The notes under the pieces were generated by a model. The model saw only the letters and a list, made by a program, of their open reading frames with translations. It searched no databases and was not told the DNA's origin. The translations under genes were made by a program, and so were the position numbers. Below, piece after piece: positions 1-11,273 of a DNA stretch of 64,000 bases. The DNA comes from Glyphotaelius pellucidus (Eukaryota > Arthropoda > Insecta > Trichoptera > Limnephilidae). Every line of letters begins with the position of its first letter. Within the stretch, counting starts at the first letter, position 1. The stretch is from NCBI GenBank assembly GCA_936435175.1, contig OW386557.1:21199423-21263422 (forward strand), in the 5' to 3' direction.

Positions 1-1140
1 ACGTAACCAATAATTTCATAAATCTAGCTACTATAGAATATTTTTAAATGAATTTTCTATGACTTGGCGGGTAATTTTTCGCAACTGTCAAAGGCGAAAA
101 ATCGAAGTTTTACGTTTTCAAACGCCAATAAAGCTCTATTTATTTTTAAACTTCTTTGAATTGCGTTTATTCATGTTGGGTAGTATTCAGATTTGTGTAA
201 AAATAATAAAATCAGTTTATATTTGTGTGATTATATTTTTTGACAATTATTTCCAAAATGGGAGATTCTTTTATCTTTTGAAACCTCTTATGATATTATC
301 ACGTAATATACACAAAAAATAAGATATGTTATCTGGTAATTAGATAACAAACACAAAAAAAAACAATTTCTTTGTTTTTATATGAATATTTGACCAGAAA
401 ACAACAAGGTAAAATCCGCACGTTTTTCGAAATACGCCCGTCCTTGGGGTTGTCTTAATATAGCGCTGAAATATTAATAAGAAAATAATGGTTTTCTTTT
501 ACAAGCCCTAATAATTAGCTTTGGAGTAGTGAAATGCCAAATAGCCAATTCTTTGAAACAACCCGCTGTAAATTCACTAGCACATTCAAACAAAAACAAA
601 AAACGATTAGTATGATTAAACTTGTATTTTGTCAGAGGTTTAAAATATTTATAAAAATCAAATAATGGAACATTTCTGAATATAATCGAAAACTTAAAAT
701 CGTTTTAGAATGGTGATACATAAGCTATCAAATTTTATAAATAAAAAATATTTATTTTTGAAGCATAAAAAAATTGCATGAAAACGTAAAAAAAAATTAC
801 ATATGGCTCACCTTATGTTTTTTTCTAACTAAAATTACTCTAAAAAAATTGATAAAACATACATATTTTATTAAGCATCGCTTTTTTGTCCTTCCATGTA
901 TAAATAATTAATAACAAATTGCCGAAGGTAATTTTTTTTTTCAAATTGCGATTTGATTACTGACTGACAAATTATACACATGTACATTTTACTTCTTTTG
1001 TGGTTAATTTTCAGATTTTAATATAAAGCGTGGTGTTTTCTCTTTCTTACACCGTTTAGATCATATGTCTCACAATAGTAACAAGAGAGACACAATGATT
1101 TCTATTAGACCTATATGAGTTTTTCCGAAAAGCAAACAAA
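1..1140. other. AT-rich stretch without a recognised gene
   Basis: I see only AT-rich sequence with homopolymer runs. The single ORF of about 87 codons has no recognisable motif and looks like a chance frame. Confidence 0.5.
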
Positions 1141-1204
1141 TTAGCCAGTGGGTTTAAATATAGAAGGAATGTGTAAATAAATAATGAGTGAACCCCAAAC
1201 CAAA

Positions 1205-1502
1205 TCACATTTAAGAGACGGGTATGGGTACCGCTGCTCCAGAAACCATTTATTAGCTAACTGACACCTACGCCAAAGGTCATCCCAAGGGTTTGCTACA
1301 TTTGGTGACTTAGCAGGGATGCCAAGATTCATAGGGTGACAGTCCAGTCGGGGGAGACTGGTTGAAGGGGACCTTTGACCTCTTCAGCAGAATTTTCTAT
1401 GAACATTGATGGATTCATATGTTCGTCACTCCTGTATACAATGACCCCCAGATCTCTTTTACTTCTTCTTCTTCTTCTTTCCCTCTTTCCTCTCCTAAGA
1501 AA
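1205..1502 (+). mobile_element. SINE-B family copy (non-autonomous retroelement)
   Basis: The 5' part (gggtatgggtaccgctgc, then catttatta) matches the head of the SINE-B copies at 13.6, 31.4, 41.1, 59.6 and 63.4 kb. The middle part (ggagactggttgaa...) matches them as well. The body decays after about 1502, and a recognisable 3' tail reappears at 1655-1705, so the copy is interrupted or rearranged. No clear pol III box could be assigned, so calling it a SINE is an inference from size, copy number and tail sharing with a LINE. Confidence 0.6.
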
Positions 1503-1654
1503 AACCCTAGATTTTTTTCTGAAAATGTTTTTAAAAAATCAATTTAAAGAAAGTTGAAAACATTTATTTTTTTTAATGTATGTGGTTTAATATTCGTTAT
1601 AAAATACGCTTCTGGCATTAAAAAAATCTCGAAAAGTGGTACTCGTTCACCGGT

Positions 1655-1705
1655 TCAGAGGGATTTTTTTCCTCAGGGCCTCCTGTGTGGAGCTATTTAA
1701 AAAAA
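1655..1705 (+). repeat. 3' tail fragment of the LINE-A/SINE-B type
   Basis: It contains cctcagggcctcctgtgtgg followed by an A-run, the conserved 3' end of LINE-A and SINE-B. It probably belongs to the copy starting at 1205, with unrelated sequence between them. Confidence 0.6.
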
Positions 1706-1765
1706 ATTACGATCATTATGTTATAAAAGTACCTAATCATAAACAAAAATAATTTTTTTAAGAGT

Positions 1766-1826
1766 AATTATTCCGTGTTGCGCTCCTCCTAAAAGAGAAT
1801 GAGGAAGAGCAACGCGGCATAATAAC
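1766..1826. repeat. Imperfect hairpin, arms about 24 bp
   Basis: The left arm (ccgtgttgcgctcctcct) and right arm (aggaagagcaacgcgg) are near-perfect reverse complements around an 11-nt loop. It may be the core of a small foldback element. No target duplication was identified. Confidence 0.5.
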
Positions 1827-1889
1827 CTGAAAATAAACAAAACAAAACTTTTGGCGATTTTCAAAATCTCAAATCAAAACCAAATATTT

Positions 1890-2330
1890 TTGAACTTTGC
1901 TTCTCTCCAGAAATATTTCACATTTATTTAAGCGCAAACACTGCTGCGACAACAATTGTTTTCGAACTGTTGCATCCCTCAAGGTATCCGTTTTCACCCA
2001 CCTGCGTCTCACCGCAGAAGAAAATGTGGAAATTCTTTTGAAGCCGCCTTTGACGGTGAAACACAAAAAAAATGTTTTTAAATCCCAGGCCGCCTGGAGC
2101 GCTTTGCTTTCTCCCGGATTCTCCGCCGGAGAAAACAATTGACATATTTCTCCGGCGGAGAAATTCAATTTGTGAATTACTGCCGCCCGCCCTTTAATCT
2201 TTGACTTGCCCCGAGCGTCTCTTTGTGTGTGAGATTTTTTTAAAGGTGATTTGATGATTTTCCGGGTGTAATTAGTGTTTTGATGACTTTTCTTGTGCCG
2301 TTTGAAGAACAACAATTTGGTGCTTGTTAG
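1890..2330. other. GC-richer island with two complementary palindromes
   Basis: This block is clearly richer in G+C than its surroundings. It contains two palindromes, ttctccgccggagaa near 2118 and ttctccggcggagaa near 2149, which are reverse complements of each other. Reading frames of 73 to 148 codons are open on both strands (the longest is 1869-2315 on the minus strand). None shows a domain I recognise, and openness in several frames argues for composition rather than coding. Confidence 0.4.
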
Positions 2331-2477
2331 TGAGGATGAGGTGTTTTATTAGAAAAATGAAAATCATATCCATATTTTAAGTCCCATAATCAATTTGGAA
2401 ATGAGTTTTTTTAAAGATGTTGAGAAATAAGATTAAAAATGTAAACAATGTTTTTTTTATTATTATTTTTTTTTTAT

Positions 2478-2650
2478 TTACCTTTTATGAGTAAAATCTC
2501 AAATTGTAATCAAAATCACTCGCCCGGAAAGAGAGAGGTCCTGGGTTCGAGTCCCAGAGGTGCCAATATCTTTTTATGATTTTTCTGTTTCCAGATTTTC
2601 GATTGATTTTCGCTCATAGTGTTTTCATTTTATTAAATGTTTTTTTAAGT
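2478..2650 (+). repeat. Foldback family E copy with a tRNA-like centre
   Basis: The left piece (tgagtaaaatctcaaattg) and the right piece (cagattttcgattgattttc) are opposite arms of the repeat seen at 5435-5990 and 37.8 kb. Between them, at 2520-2566, is a tRNA 3'-half: cgcccggaaag, then a T-arm-like ggttcgagtcccag that matches the pol III B box. The A-box half is missing here but present in the copy at 37.7 kb. Confidence 0.55.
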
Positions 2651-2651
2651 T

Positions 2652-2812
2652 AGACATACATTCCGGGGTTACGAATAACCACACAATATTTGAAAAATTC
2701 CTATTACCACCAGAGCAAGCGGAAAATGTTGATTGTGTTGTAATGGAGGGCTTAACCAGTCAAGGAATCGAACAAGCGACGATGCCAACTCAACCACTGA
2801 CCGGACTTAAAG
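2652..2812 (-). mobile_element. SINE-F copy (tRNA-derived)
   Basis: On the minus strand it begins with a tRNA-like head: ggtcagtggttgagttggca as A box, then tgttcgattcc as B box. It continues through aatcaacattttccgc and ends near ggttattcgtaacc. Related copies lie at 11.0, 46.8 and 63.9 kb. Confidence 0.65.
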
Positions 2813-2835
2813 AGATCAAAGTTATATTTTTTGTT

Positions 2836-3198
2836 TGAATACCGTAAAATAGTCCCAACTGCTTCCAATCGCCCGGAGCCAGAGAGAACGTCATTCACAA
2901 GGGGGGTACGTTGTGAGGCTGAAGGTAATGGGGAGAGGAAGGAGATGAGAAAGAGCTAGATAGGGAAGTACCTGGCTACTCAGATCTAGTCACCAAACAT
3001 GGCTAAAGCCATTTCAAGCAAAGTTTCAATTCTGAACGGTGGTCTGCACCAGCGTAACACCGAGATCTTCCACTCCGGAACTTGCCGCAAATATCGCTCT
3101 GAACAACACAAATGAATCAAAAGAAATTTACTCGCGCACGCCGGGATTGAAACTCGTGACCTCCGAATGGCTTACTCCTCGATCACGGAGGCCGTCAA
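2836..3198 (-). mobile_element. SINE-A copy (tRNA-derived)
   Basis: On the minus strand the tRNA-like head (gacggcctccgtgatc...) lies at the right end, followed by the family body (ttccggagtggaagatctc) and the 3' part near 2850. It is somewhat degraded compared with the 24.3 and 26.6 kb copies. Confidence 0.8.
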
Positions 3199-4137
3199 CC
3201 ATGAATTATTTACTTAATTAAAATTTTTTGGAAATTGGGAATTCTTTGTCAAAAAAAGATTATCCTTAGAAACTAAGAATGCCAATCTTTGTGCGATAAT
3301 ACGAATATTTAGCTGATTTATGTAGCACCATTTTTGTGAAAAATCAATTCAAGGACACTACAACATATGTTCTTTTTTAAAACATGCTTTTATATCTGCG
3401 TAGAACACGAAGTATTTGAAATCTTGGACGTAAGGAAATATTTTTAACTAATGTGAAGAACCATTAACACCCGTTAAACATCATGGTCTATTGTAAATGT
3501 ATGAATCGTGAAGATAAGTATTAAAAAAAAATATTTTTAAATAATTTCATCATTGAAAAATTATACTTCTAAAGAATTATCAATTAATGTTGGCACTTTA
3601 TCGCTTGTCTGAATCGTTCCAACAATCATAACCATTTTTAATTATACTTTATAGCAAACCCCAGTTCGTTGATCTGAAGATAAACACCATAAAACCAGCG
3701 AAAATTGTTTTTTTAATTAATAATAAATAAAACATTCAGTTTCTATTGGTTCATGCTACCCTAAAGAATATTTTTTAAGGCCTTTGGAAACAAATTGCTT
3801 GATTAATTACTTGCTGTAGGCGCTGAGCTTGGGTTAAAACCCTGAGAAAGGGTTAAAAATTCTTCTTGAATATATTTTTCTATTCAAAATAAGTTTCCTC
3901 AGAGAATTCGCCTTACCGAGAAATTCTGATAGTTTTTGCGGTAAATATGCACAGACGACAGCACTCGTTACTCGGTGTAAATATTGGTTGAAAACTCTCG
4001 AAAACAACGCAACCTTACCGTAGATCTTTATTTAAAGTTTGGTAGAGCAAATATATTCACTTTTAATACAGTCTTTTGAAAACACATAATCAAAAAGTAA
4101 AGTAAACTTAGAGGAAAATATATACTAACAGCATTGC
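3199..4137. other. AT-rich stretch, nothing recognised
   Basis: No ORF above background, no RNA gene and no repeat that I can match elsewhere in the window. Confidence 0.4.
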
Positions 4138-4850
4138 CAATTTTTGAAGTGAAAAATTCTTAAACACCGTTGTGATTTGAAATTCGATGAAAAAAACCTG
4201 AAATAGCGACACTAAAAAGAGACAAACATACTTCTATAGGATTTGCGAGAGGATGAGATAGTATAATCGGCCTCCTCTTTGTGCGGTGCTTCGTATCCTA
4301 TCAGTCTGCTCTTTGTGCGGTGCTTAGAGCCTCCACACTCTTGTCTACTTTAAGTTTCTGGAGGTTTCACTGCAGGTGAATTGCACACTCTGATTTTTGA
4401 AATGAAAACTTCTTTAACACCGTTGTGATTTGAAACTTGATGAAACAAAAAATAGCGACAATAAAAAGAGACGAACACTTACATCTATAGGATTTAGCCT
4501 GCGAGAGAATAAGATAGAATAACCGGTCTCGTCTTTGTACGGTGCTTCGTAACCTCCCCACTCTTGTCTTATTTAGTTTTCTGAAGGTTTCACTTCTTTC
4601 GTGTGTGAACTGCACACATTTTTTTTGAAGCGAAGTTTCCTTAGCACCGTTGTGATTTGAAACACTATGAAACGGAAACGACATTAAAAAGAGACAAAAC
4701 ATACATCTAAAGGATTTAGCCTGCAAGATAATGAGAAAGAATGAAACCACGTTGGCCGCTTTAAATATGAGCTCACTTTCAATGATTATGAGCTCCTATT
4801 GGTTGAGAGTGTGTGGGCTTCTACCGCGTGTGAACTGCTCCCGATTTTTT
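4138..4850 (+). repeat. Tandem array of three ~225-250 bp units (family G)
   Basis: Units begin near 4141, 4393 and 4620. Each opens with a tttttgaa(g/a)(t/c)gaa segment, then accgttgtgatttgaaa, aaaaagagacaaac, a ctataggattt-like block, and ends near tgaactgcacac or tgaactgctccc. The units have diverged from each other. Single or broken copies of the same sequence occur at 29.97-30.52 kb and, inverted, at 51.99-52.53 kb, so the array arose from a dispersed element. Confidence 0.75.
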
Positions 4851-5434
4851 AAAATTATCTCTTAATTATCTCCATAACCCTGTCTGAAGTAGCGAAATCT
4901 CTTTAACCGAGTTCTCTAGAGTTGTGAAAGTTATGCAGGATTTTTAGCGTGTAATTTCTTAGTCAACGAGGCATTTAATTTACAAGTTTAGGACAAGGCA
5001 TTGCGAGTGTACAAAGTGTTGAAGAATTTTTCTGAAACTTTTGCTTATTCGTACTTACGTACCCGTGAAAAACAGCTCGCAAAATTTGTATCAACACTAG
5101 CCATGGGGAATTAAAATTATCAGTTTACTGTGAAAAATCAATAAGCAATATCTTTTAAAAGATGGTTTTCGAGTAAAATCTCTGGCAGATGTGGAAAGAA
5201 ATGCTGGTAGTTACATAAAATATTTTGGAAGATCTTAAATCCTGGAAGCTTTTGTGTTGAATATAAAAGTGTTGTTTAATTTTGTATACGTACTGATTTC
5301 TTTCTAGCAAAATTTTGACCAGTCTCAGTGGTAGGTATCTATGATGCATTTACTTCGCACCCAGATGTCCTGTGGATGGACATCTCAATGCAGTGACACT
5401 TCAATATGCCTTTGAAAAGTGATATGGTCATGGA
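4851..5434. other. No recognised feature
   Basis: Ordinary AT-rich sequence. A 64-codon minus-strand frame at 5155-5349 has no recognisable motif. Confidence 0.35.
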
Positions 5435-5990
5435 AAGTGATGAAAAAATGCTTGTGTTTAGAAGAGGAGTCAGCATCGCGATGATTAGCCATCGATTTGG
5501 TTTCACCGATACGGACAACGCAACAAAGCGGCACTTTGAACACACCTTTGAAATATGATGTAGAGTCAATAAAAATATCCCACAGCCAAACCTAACGTTA
5601 ACTATTTGACATGGTTTTTTTTTAAAACTTAATGAGCAAAATTTCAAATTGTAATATTTAATCATTGAAGACGCTATTAAATTACAAACGAAGATTTGAT
5701 ATAGAAACTGTTCAAGAACAGAGACCCGGCAAGACCATGGATGCTACCGTATCTTCCTGATTTTTCTGTTTAAAATTTTTGATTAAATATTAAAATTTGA
5801 AGTTTTACGTTTCGTTAAGTTGTATAAAAAATATGTTAAATAGGTTGATATTTTTATTGACTTTATGTCACATTTCAAAGGTGTGTTCAAGGTGCGTTGT
5901 CCAAATCAGTGGAACCATATCGATGGATAATCATCATGATGTTAACTCCTCTTCGGAACACAAGCATTTACTTCTATAGAAGAGGTAAAA
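5435..5990. mobile_element. Foldback element, family E (arms about 245 bp)
   Basis: The left arm (about 5440-5690) and right arm (about 5770-5985) are inverted copies of each other. Matching blocks include ttgaacacacctttgaaat, agtcaataaaaatatc and aatatttaatca, read on opposite strands. The spacer of roughly 70 bp carries a small hairpin (ctgttcaagaacag). Arm sequence recurs at 2.5 and 37.8 kb. The structure fits a long-arm MITE or foldback transposon. ORFs crossing the arms are by-products. Confidence 0.7.
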
Positions 5991-6729
5991 AAACAAACAA
6001 ATTTAAGTATTATAAGTATACTTGTACAATAACTGTACAATGTAATGTAAATCATATTATATTGTATAAACTAGCACAATTGTTGACGCAACTGTGTATA
6101 TCTACCTTCCCCATCTGACCTACCTTCCATGTCAATCCTATCTGACAAAATGTGCCATCAGTACCTACATGATGAATACTATCTACCTGTGACATCGTGG
6201 AACAATTACTCCCAAGGAACAATCAGTCTGTCAAAGGAACTAGTGCCATGATCAACTGATCTCTCAGTTCTTTAATATCGACAATGCTAGAGAAGCCTTT
6301 GTGCAATGATTATCGATCTAATGATCTCTCAGTGCTTGTATTTAGTGTCTGTTAACATAACTTTTAACTGTTAACGTAGTTGTCACCTCCTATCGTACCT
6401 CTGTTCTTTTATATCGTTTCGTGCGGAGAATTTTGCAGTGTGCTCAACTGTCTATAAACGTATCAAGAACGTGAAATGGGAAATTAGGCTGAGTCAAATA
6501 TCCTTCCAATATCCATTATTAACACAGTTCCATAGTTGTGTCATTGAAAAAAGCCATACTTATTGATGACAGTCCAAATGATTCACAGTCTGTCGCGACT
6601 ATAACAGTATTTAACTTTTATGTATTATTTTTCATTTCATGTGAAAAAAAAATCATTATCTAAATGTCACAGAGATAATTGGTATTAAAGTTGACTGTTA
6701 AAAATGCGAGTAGGTAGACTTTTTCTCTA
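5991..6729. other. No gene; promoter- or LTR-like motifs only
   Basis: A TATA-like tttatatcg near 6409 followed by a cagt-type initiator near 6437 resembles an insect LTR or core promoter. I could not find matching terminal repeats or a flanking duplication, so no element is called. Confidence 0.25.
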
Positions 6730-7474
6730 TCCATACTAATATTATAAATGCGAAACTGCTCGAGTTTATTTATGACCTTTTCACGCATAACACGATATAA
6801 AGACTTTAATAATTCTTTCACCAATATAAATCTAAATTATATGCGCAGACTACAGGTTGTATATGATGGTAAGTTCTGGCGTTATGAAATTATAAATATT
6901 AATATTTTATATTTGTTATACGTTTTCTGTCGCTAACAAAAGCGAGTTTTTGCTAACGTCAGAAAAAAATCTTTTCCATGGAAACAATGTTGATATATTT
7001 TTGGGCTCTATGCTGGTAGGTACTCAGTCTACTGGACAGCTACTAGTGCAGAAAATTCAAATATTAGAATTCATTTTTTTTTTTTGGACAAGCTTGGAAT
7101 AAATGTCAGATGAGAGTTCCTATATTAAAAATATAATTCGTAACGATTATAAAGACTGAATGATAAATAGAGTATTTTTTTATTATATTAACGAACTTCC
7201 AAATATTTAAATAAAAATAAACATCCGAAATGTTTGTAAGCGCATAAATTCCGAACGAATGAACAAAATTGGATAAGTAATTCTTTTTTTCTTTGAGCTA
7301 TAGTATTATGAAATTTAGGTGGTAGGCGAGATGTTTTAAAACTGAATGAAAGGGAATGAATATATGGAATGCGGGAGGGGATGGGGGTGGGTTGGGGGGG
7401 AGATAATTGATAAGTGCAAGCGCCACAGTAATTTCCCGTAATACCATGCGAGCGAAGCCGCGGGGAAAAGCTAG
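6730..7474 (+). mobile_element. Non-autonomous Helitron, copy 1
   Basis: The element starts TCCATACTAATATTATAAAT after an A and ends CTAG before a T, the A|TC...CTAG|T signature of Helitrons. A short GC hairpin (gcgagcgaagccgc) lies just upstream of the 3' end. It is 745 bp with no coding capacity. A near-identical relative lies at 8102-8801, and shorter relatives lie at 43.3 and 48.1 kb. Confidence 0.88.
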
Positions 7475-7784
7475 TTTTAAATAAATCGTGTTTTATTACA
7501 AAAAATATTTTCACAACAATAGTTTTTTTTTAAATATAAGCGCTCTCCTTCTGTCATTTTTATCTTCCTTTTAAACGAAGAAGAAGAGCATAGAAAGAAT
7601 TTAAAAATTGACAAGCAATTCGTAACCACGGAGATTCTTGCCTTTCTTATAAAATGTGAAAATCGGAATACCTAACAAAAATTCAGAAAACTTCGTAAGT
7701 GTGAAAAGTGACAAGCTTTTAGAAATAATAAATACGTAATTACATAGATAAATTTTTGGCATTTTATAACATTAGTTTTTATAA
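7475..7784. other. No recognised feature
   Basis: AT-rich spacer between Helitron copy 1 and the LINE-A fragment. Confidence 0.35.
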
Positions 7785-8990
7785 AGAGACCAGCTCAGGT
7801 ACGAGGCCAGAGTCAGTTAGCCTCTCAGAAGCTGGGCGTACTGTACAGAACTCGAAGATATTTTGATTGTTCATAATTTCTGGCCATATACAAATCGCAA
7901 GTGCGCCCCTCTGTTGAATTGGCAACTATCTCTGATCTGAAGTTCCAAAATATCAGAAAAACGGGCTGTCGGAATTAACGTCATTGATCCCTTCGGCACC
8001 GATGCATACTCCGGAAACACGCCAAACTTTCGCCCAATTCGTGTTGACATTTGTCACATGAAGACTCAATATATGTATGTTTTGACATATATCAATATCC
8101 ATCCATACTAATATTATAAATGCGAAACTGCTCGAGTTTGTTTATGACCTTTTCACGCATAACACAATATAAAGACTTTAAAAATTCATTTACCAATAGA
8201 AGCTAAATTATATGCGCAGACTATATTTTGTATATGATGGTAAGCTCTGGCGTAATGAAATTATAAATATTAATATATTATATTTATTATACGTTTTCTG
8301 TCGCTAACTAAAGCAAATTTTTGCTAACGTCAGAAAAAAATCATTTCCATGGAAACGATTGCTACTGCTTCAGAAAATTCAAATATTAGAATATGTTTTA
8401 TTTTTTTGGACAAGCTTCTGTTTTGGAATAAATGTCAGTTCCTACATTAAAAATATAATTCGTAACGATTATGAAGACTGAATAAATGAACTGAATAAAT
8501 AGTGTAATTTTTTATTATATTCACAAACTTTCAAATATTTAATTAAAAATAAACATCCGAAATGTTTGTAAGCGCATAAATTCCGGACGAATGAACAAAA
8601 TTGGATAATTCTTTTTTCTTTGAACTATAGCTTTATGAAATTTAGGTGGCAGGCGAGATGTTTGAAAACTGAATGTAAGGGAATGAATGTATGGAATTCG
8701 GGAGGGGGTGGGGATGGGGAGGAGGGGGTATAATTGATAAGTTCAACCGCTACAGTAATTTCCCTTAATACCATGCGAGCGAAGCCGCGGGGAAAAGCTA
8801 GTATATATATATATTATTTGTCACACTCGGCTGTGAAACGATTTGCCGGTCTCTGTGTTTCCTCCCTTTTACAACAGCTCTTCAAGACTCTTCTCTCCCC
8901 ACGAAGACCCTCCACACAGCCACCTTCAAAGATGAAATAGGACCCGAAAGAAATTATTTTCCTAAGGGCCTCCTGTGAGAAGTTAATGTA
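7785..8990 (+). pseudogene. LINE-A 3' end, split by a Helitron
   Basis: Near 7793 a frame reads SQLASQKLGVLYRTRRYF, typical of the region after the RT domain in jockey-like non-LTR retrotransposons. It is followed by sequence matching the LINE-A copy at 28 kb (gtgcgcccctctgttgaatt; cgtcattgatcccttcggca). At 8102-8801 a Helitron interrupts it. The LINE resumes with cgatttgccggtctctgtgt and ends in the conserved 3' tail at about 8990. The copy is 5'-truncated, internally deleted near 7970 and non-coding. Family identity rests on matches within the window. Confidence 0.75.
8102..8801 (+). mobile_element. Non-autonomous Helitron, copy 2, inside LINE-A
   Basis: It has the same A|TC start and CTAG|T end as copy 1, is 700 bp, and is clearly similar throughout. 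LINE-A sequence lies on both sides, so the Helitron inserted after the LINE. A 68-codon frame crossing its end is a by-product. Confidence 0.88.
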
Positions 8991-9230
8991 AAGAAAGTTT
9001 TATCCACATAATTTGCCTTCCGCACCGATACGCCTTATGACATAAAGCCCCGTTAGTTTTTCTGGTCCTGACGTGTGAGGAATCGCCCCAATTGTGATCC
9101 ACATTACTATTATAGCCCGCTGTGATTGTGCAGTCAAGGGCCAATCAATGCCCGTCTTATGGGAGCCAATCAGAGCCCTTCGATCTGGGTTCAGTCACAT
9201 TATGCTATTAAGCAATGGTTTTGATACTTA

Positions 9231-9449
9231 GGACGGGTTGTTTCAAAAAATTTGATGAGTTCATCAAATAGTTGAAGTTGATTTTCAGGTTCTGTGTAAG
9301 TTCTTTTCGAGTTCTGTTTTTTTATTATCGTAGGCCAGCTGCTTCACAAAACTGAAATCATCACAGAACTTGAATAGAACTTACACAGAACGTGAAAATT
9401 AACGTCAAATATTTGACGAATTCGTCAAATATTTTGAAACAACCCATCC
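9231..9449. mobile_element. MITE with ~90-bp terminal inverted repeats, TTA target duplication
   Basis: The ends ggacgggttgtttcaaaa and ttttgaaacaacccatcc are inverted copies, and pairing continues through gttctgtgtaagttct for about 90 bp. TTA flanks both ends (9228-9230 and 9450-9452), which fits the TWA preference of PIF/Harbinger transposons. It is 219 bp and non-coding. A degraded second copy is at 48712-48914. Confidence 0.85.
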
Positions 9450-9516
9450 TTAATCTACTTGATTTTAACTATTTTAACTATTGGTTTTATTATTTTAACT
9501 ATTGGTTTATAACTAG

Positions 9517-10036
9517 GCTAACTAGAAACCTTAACAATATAAAGTGTATTAAACTATTATATTTTGCTTATGTTAGAAGCCAACTTGAGTACAATTCTCC
9601 TGTCTGGAATTCTCATTATAATATGCACGTACAAGCTGTTGAAAGAATACAAAACAAATTCTTACGTTTTCTAAATTTTAAAATGGGTATTCCAGCAAAT
9701 ATGTTAAACTACAACACAATTTTAAACGATATGAATATGCTTAAATTGTCAGACAGAAGAATTTTCACTGACTTGGTATTTTTATATAAAATTCTAAATG
9801 ATTTAGTTGATAGTCCGGTATTACTTGAATTGATAAGCTTCCGAATTCCACTTCGTAATACTAGAAGTCAGGATTTATTTCAGTGCAGAAATTCTGGGAC
9901 TAACTACCATATGTATTCCTCTTTGCCCAGAATACTAATGGAGGGAAACAATTATACCAAGTCAGTGGATATCTTCAATTTATCTTTGAATAAATATAAA
10001 ATATTGTTATTGAGGCAGTTCAGTTATGTACAATAA
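9517..10036 (+). pseudogene. Non-LTR retrotransposon RT, C-terminal fragment (LINE-C)
   Basis: This open frame encodes about 170 residues of the region after the catalytic RT core: YVRSQLEYNSPVWN, then AVERIQNKFLRFLN and LSDRRIFTDLVFLYKILN, the pattern of I/jockey-type LINEs. The catalytic FADD motif and everything upstream are missing, so the copy is 5'-truncated. The frame technically begins at 9392 inside the adjacent MITE, but residues before about 9517 are not LINE-derived. The 3' end continues past the stop through a gcccc...ggggc-type hairpin to a (TAAA)n tail at 10086-10105. It is inert. Confidence 0.8.
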
Positions 10037-10111
10037 AATGCTTTTTCTATGCTAAAAATGTAAAAGCCCCAAAAAAGGGCGTTTATTAATAAATAAATAA
10101 ATTATTAATTT

Positions 10112-10617
10112 TTATATATTGTTGATAACCCGGGCTATTATTAACATTACATAATATAGTTACAAAGGCAGCATCGCGTTCATTGCTCAAATCATTGTAC
10201 ATATATTTTCGTATCAGTGATCGATGAACCCGTGGATGCAATTTTTAGCCATAAGTTGTTTTTAATTAATTGTCTAGTTTTTAGTTCAAAGTAAGATTTA
10301 AGAAATATATGCAAGTTTGTACAACGCCCTTGGGATGATTTTTCACAAAAAATGGCGCTATACAAATCATCCATTTAGTATTTTATAATTATTAGGTACA
10401 TTACGTCTCACTAGATGATGTCGGTTTTGTGATCGGAAATAATACAAAAAATATGTATTAAATAAAAATAGTGTCGGAATTGCATAAAGTTAAAGATCCC
10501 AGATAAAAAAATACAAAAAAAGATCTGAAAAAAATACACAAAAATGCATAAATTAAATAAACTACCTAAATAAATATGTATAAGAAATGTATATAAATTG
10601 CAAGTAAATTTCATTTG
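10112..10617. other. No recognised feature
   Basis: AT-rich. Two 60-67 codon minus frames show no motif. Confidence 0.35.
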
Positions 10618-10912
10618 TTTGAATTGTGTTATTTCACAATTAGTTAATTAAAAATAGTATAAGGCATATTTGCGACACGCTCCGGAGTAGAAGATGCTTT
10701 CATTATCGCTCTGGTGTAAGACTTGAAATTGAACGTTTAGAATTGAAACGTTTCTTGAAACGGCTTTAGCCGTGTTTAGTGACCAGATCTAAATAGCTCG
10801 GTACTTTCCAACCTTAATCTTTCCCATCTCTTTACCCTCTCCACTATCGTCAGCCTCACAGAAAACCCCAATCGGAGATGACATAGTCTCACTGGCTCCA
10901 GATGATTGGGTA
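10618..10912 (+). mobile_element. SINE-A copy lacking its tRNA head
   Basis: It matches the SINE-A body (gtgttatttcacaatt; tagtctcactggctccagat). The tRNA-like promoter portion is absent, as expected for a 5'-truncated insertion. Confidence 0.75.
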
Positions 10913-11039
10913 TAACATTAAAAATAACTTTTATTTTTAAACGCATAAAAATCAGTTGTATTCAATATATTTACATAAAAAAATTATAACGATAATATTA
11001 AAAATTTTATTTTATTATTTTTCAAAAAGAGAAAAAATC

Positions 11040-11190
11040 ATTGGCGGGTTACGAATAGCCAAACAATAGTTGAATTCCTCCTATTTCCACCATCACGGGA
11101 AACCTTGCTTGTTCAATGATAGATGCCTTCGCAAGCAGAGCATTGAACACCCGTTGCCTGGGTGGGAGCCTGACGTATTTGTCCGTTCAG
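11040..11190 (-). mobile_element. SINE-F copy, head rearranged
   Basis: gggttacgaatagccaaac and the following 60 bp match the 3' region of SINE-F at 2652-2812. The tRNA-like head is not clearly preserved. Confidence 0.5.
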
Positions 11191-11273
11191 CTACTATCCT
11201 GTCACTCAAGGAATTATATCTCCAATATCCCCATACTTACTTTTTTAACTCTGCGTAAAAATTGTAACGATAA

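Noticed and set aside
1869..2315. 148-codon minus-strand ORF as a gene
   Set aside because: Frames on both strands are open over the same GC-richer block, and no motif or splice context supports coding.
2520..2566. Genuine tRNA gene
   Set aside because: Only the T-arm half is tRNA-like, the acceptor and D arm are missing, and it recurs inside a repeat.
5991..6729. Solo LTR with TATA box and initiator
   Set aside because: No matching TG...CA ends with a target duplication could be found, and there is no second copy in the window.
9100..9190. CCAAT-box promoter (two gccaatca motifs)
   Set aside because: The motifs are part of a short direct repeat, with no TATA, initiator or ORF downstream other than transposon sequence.
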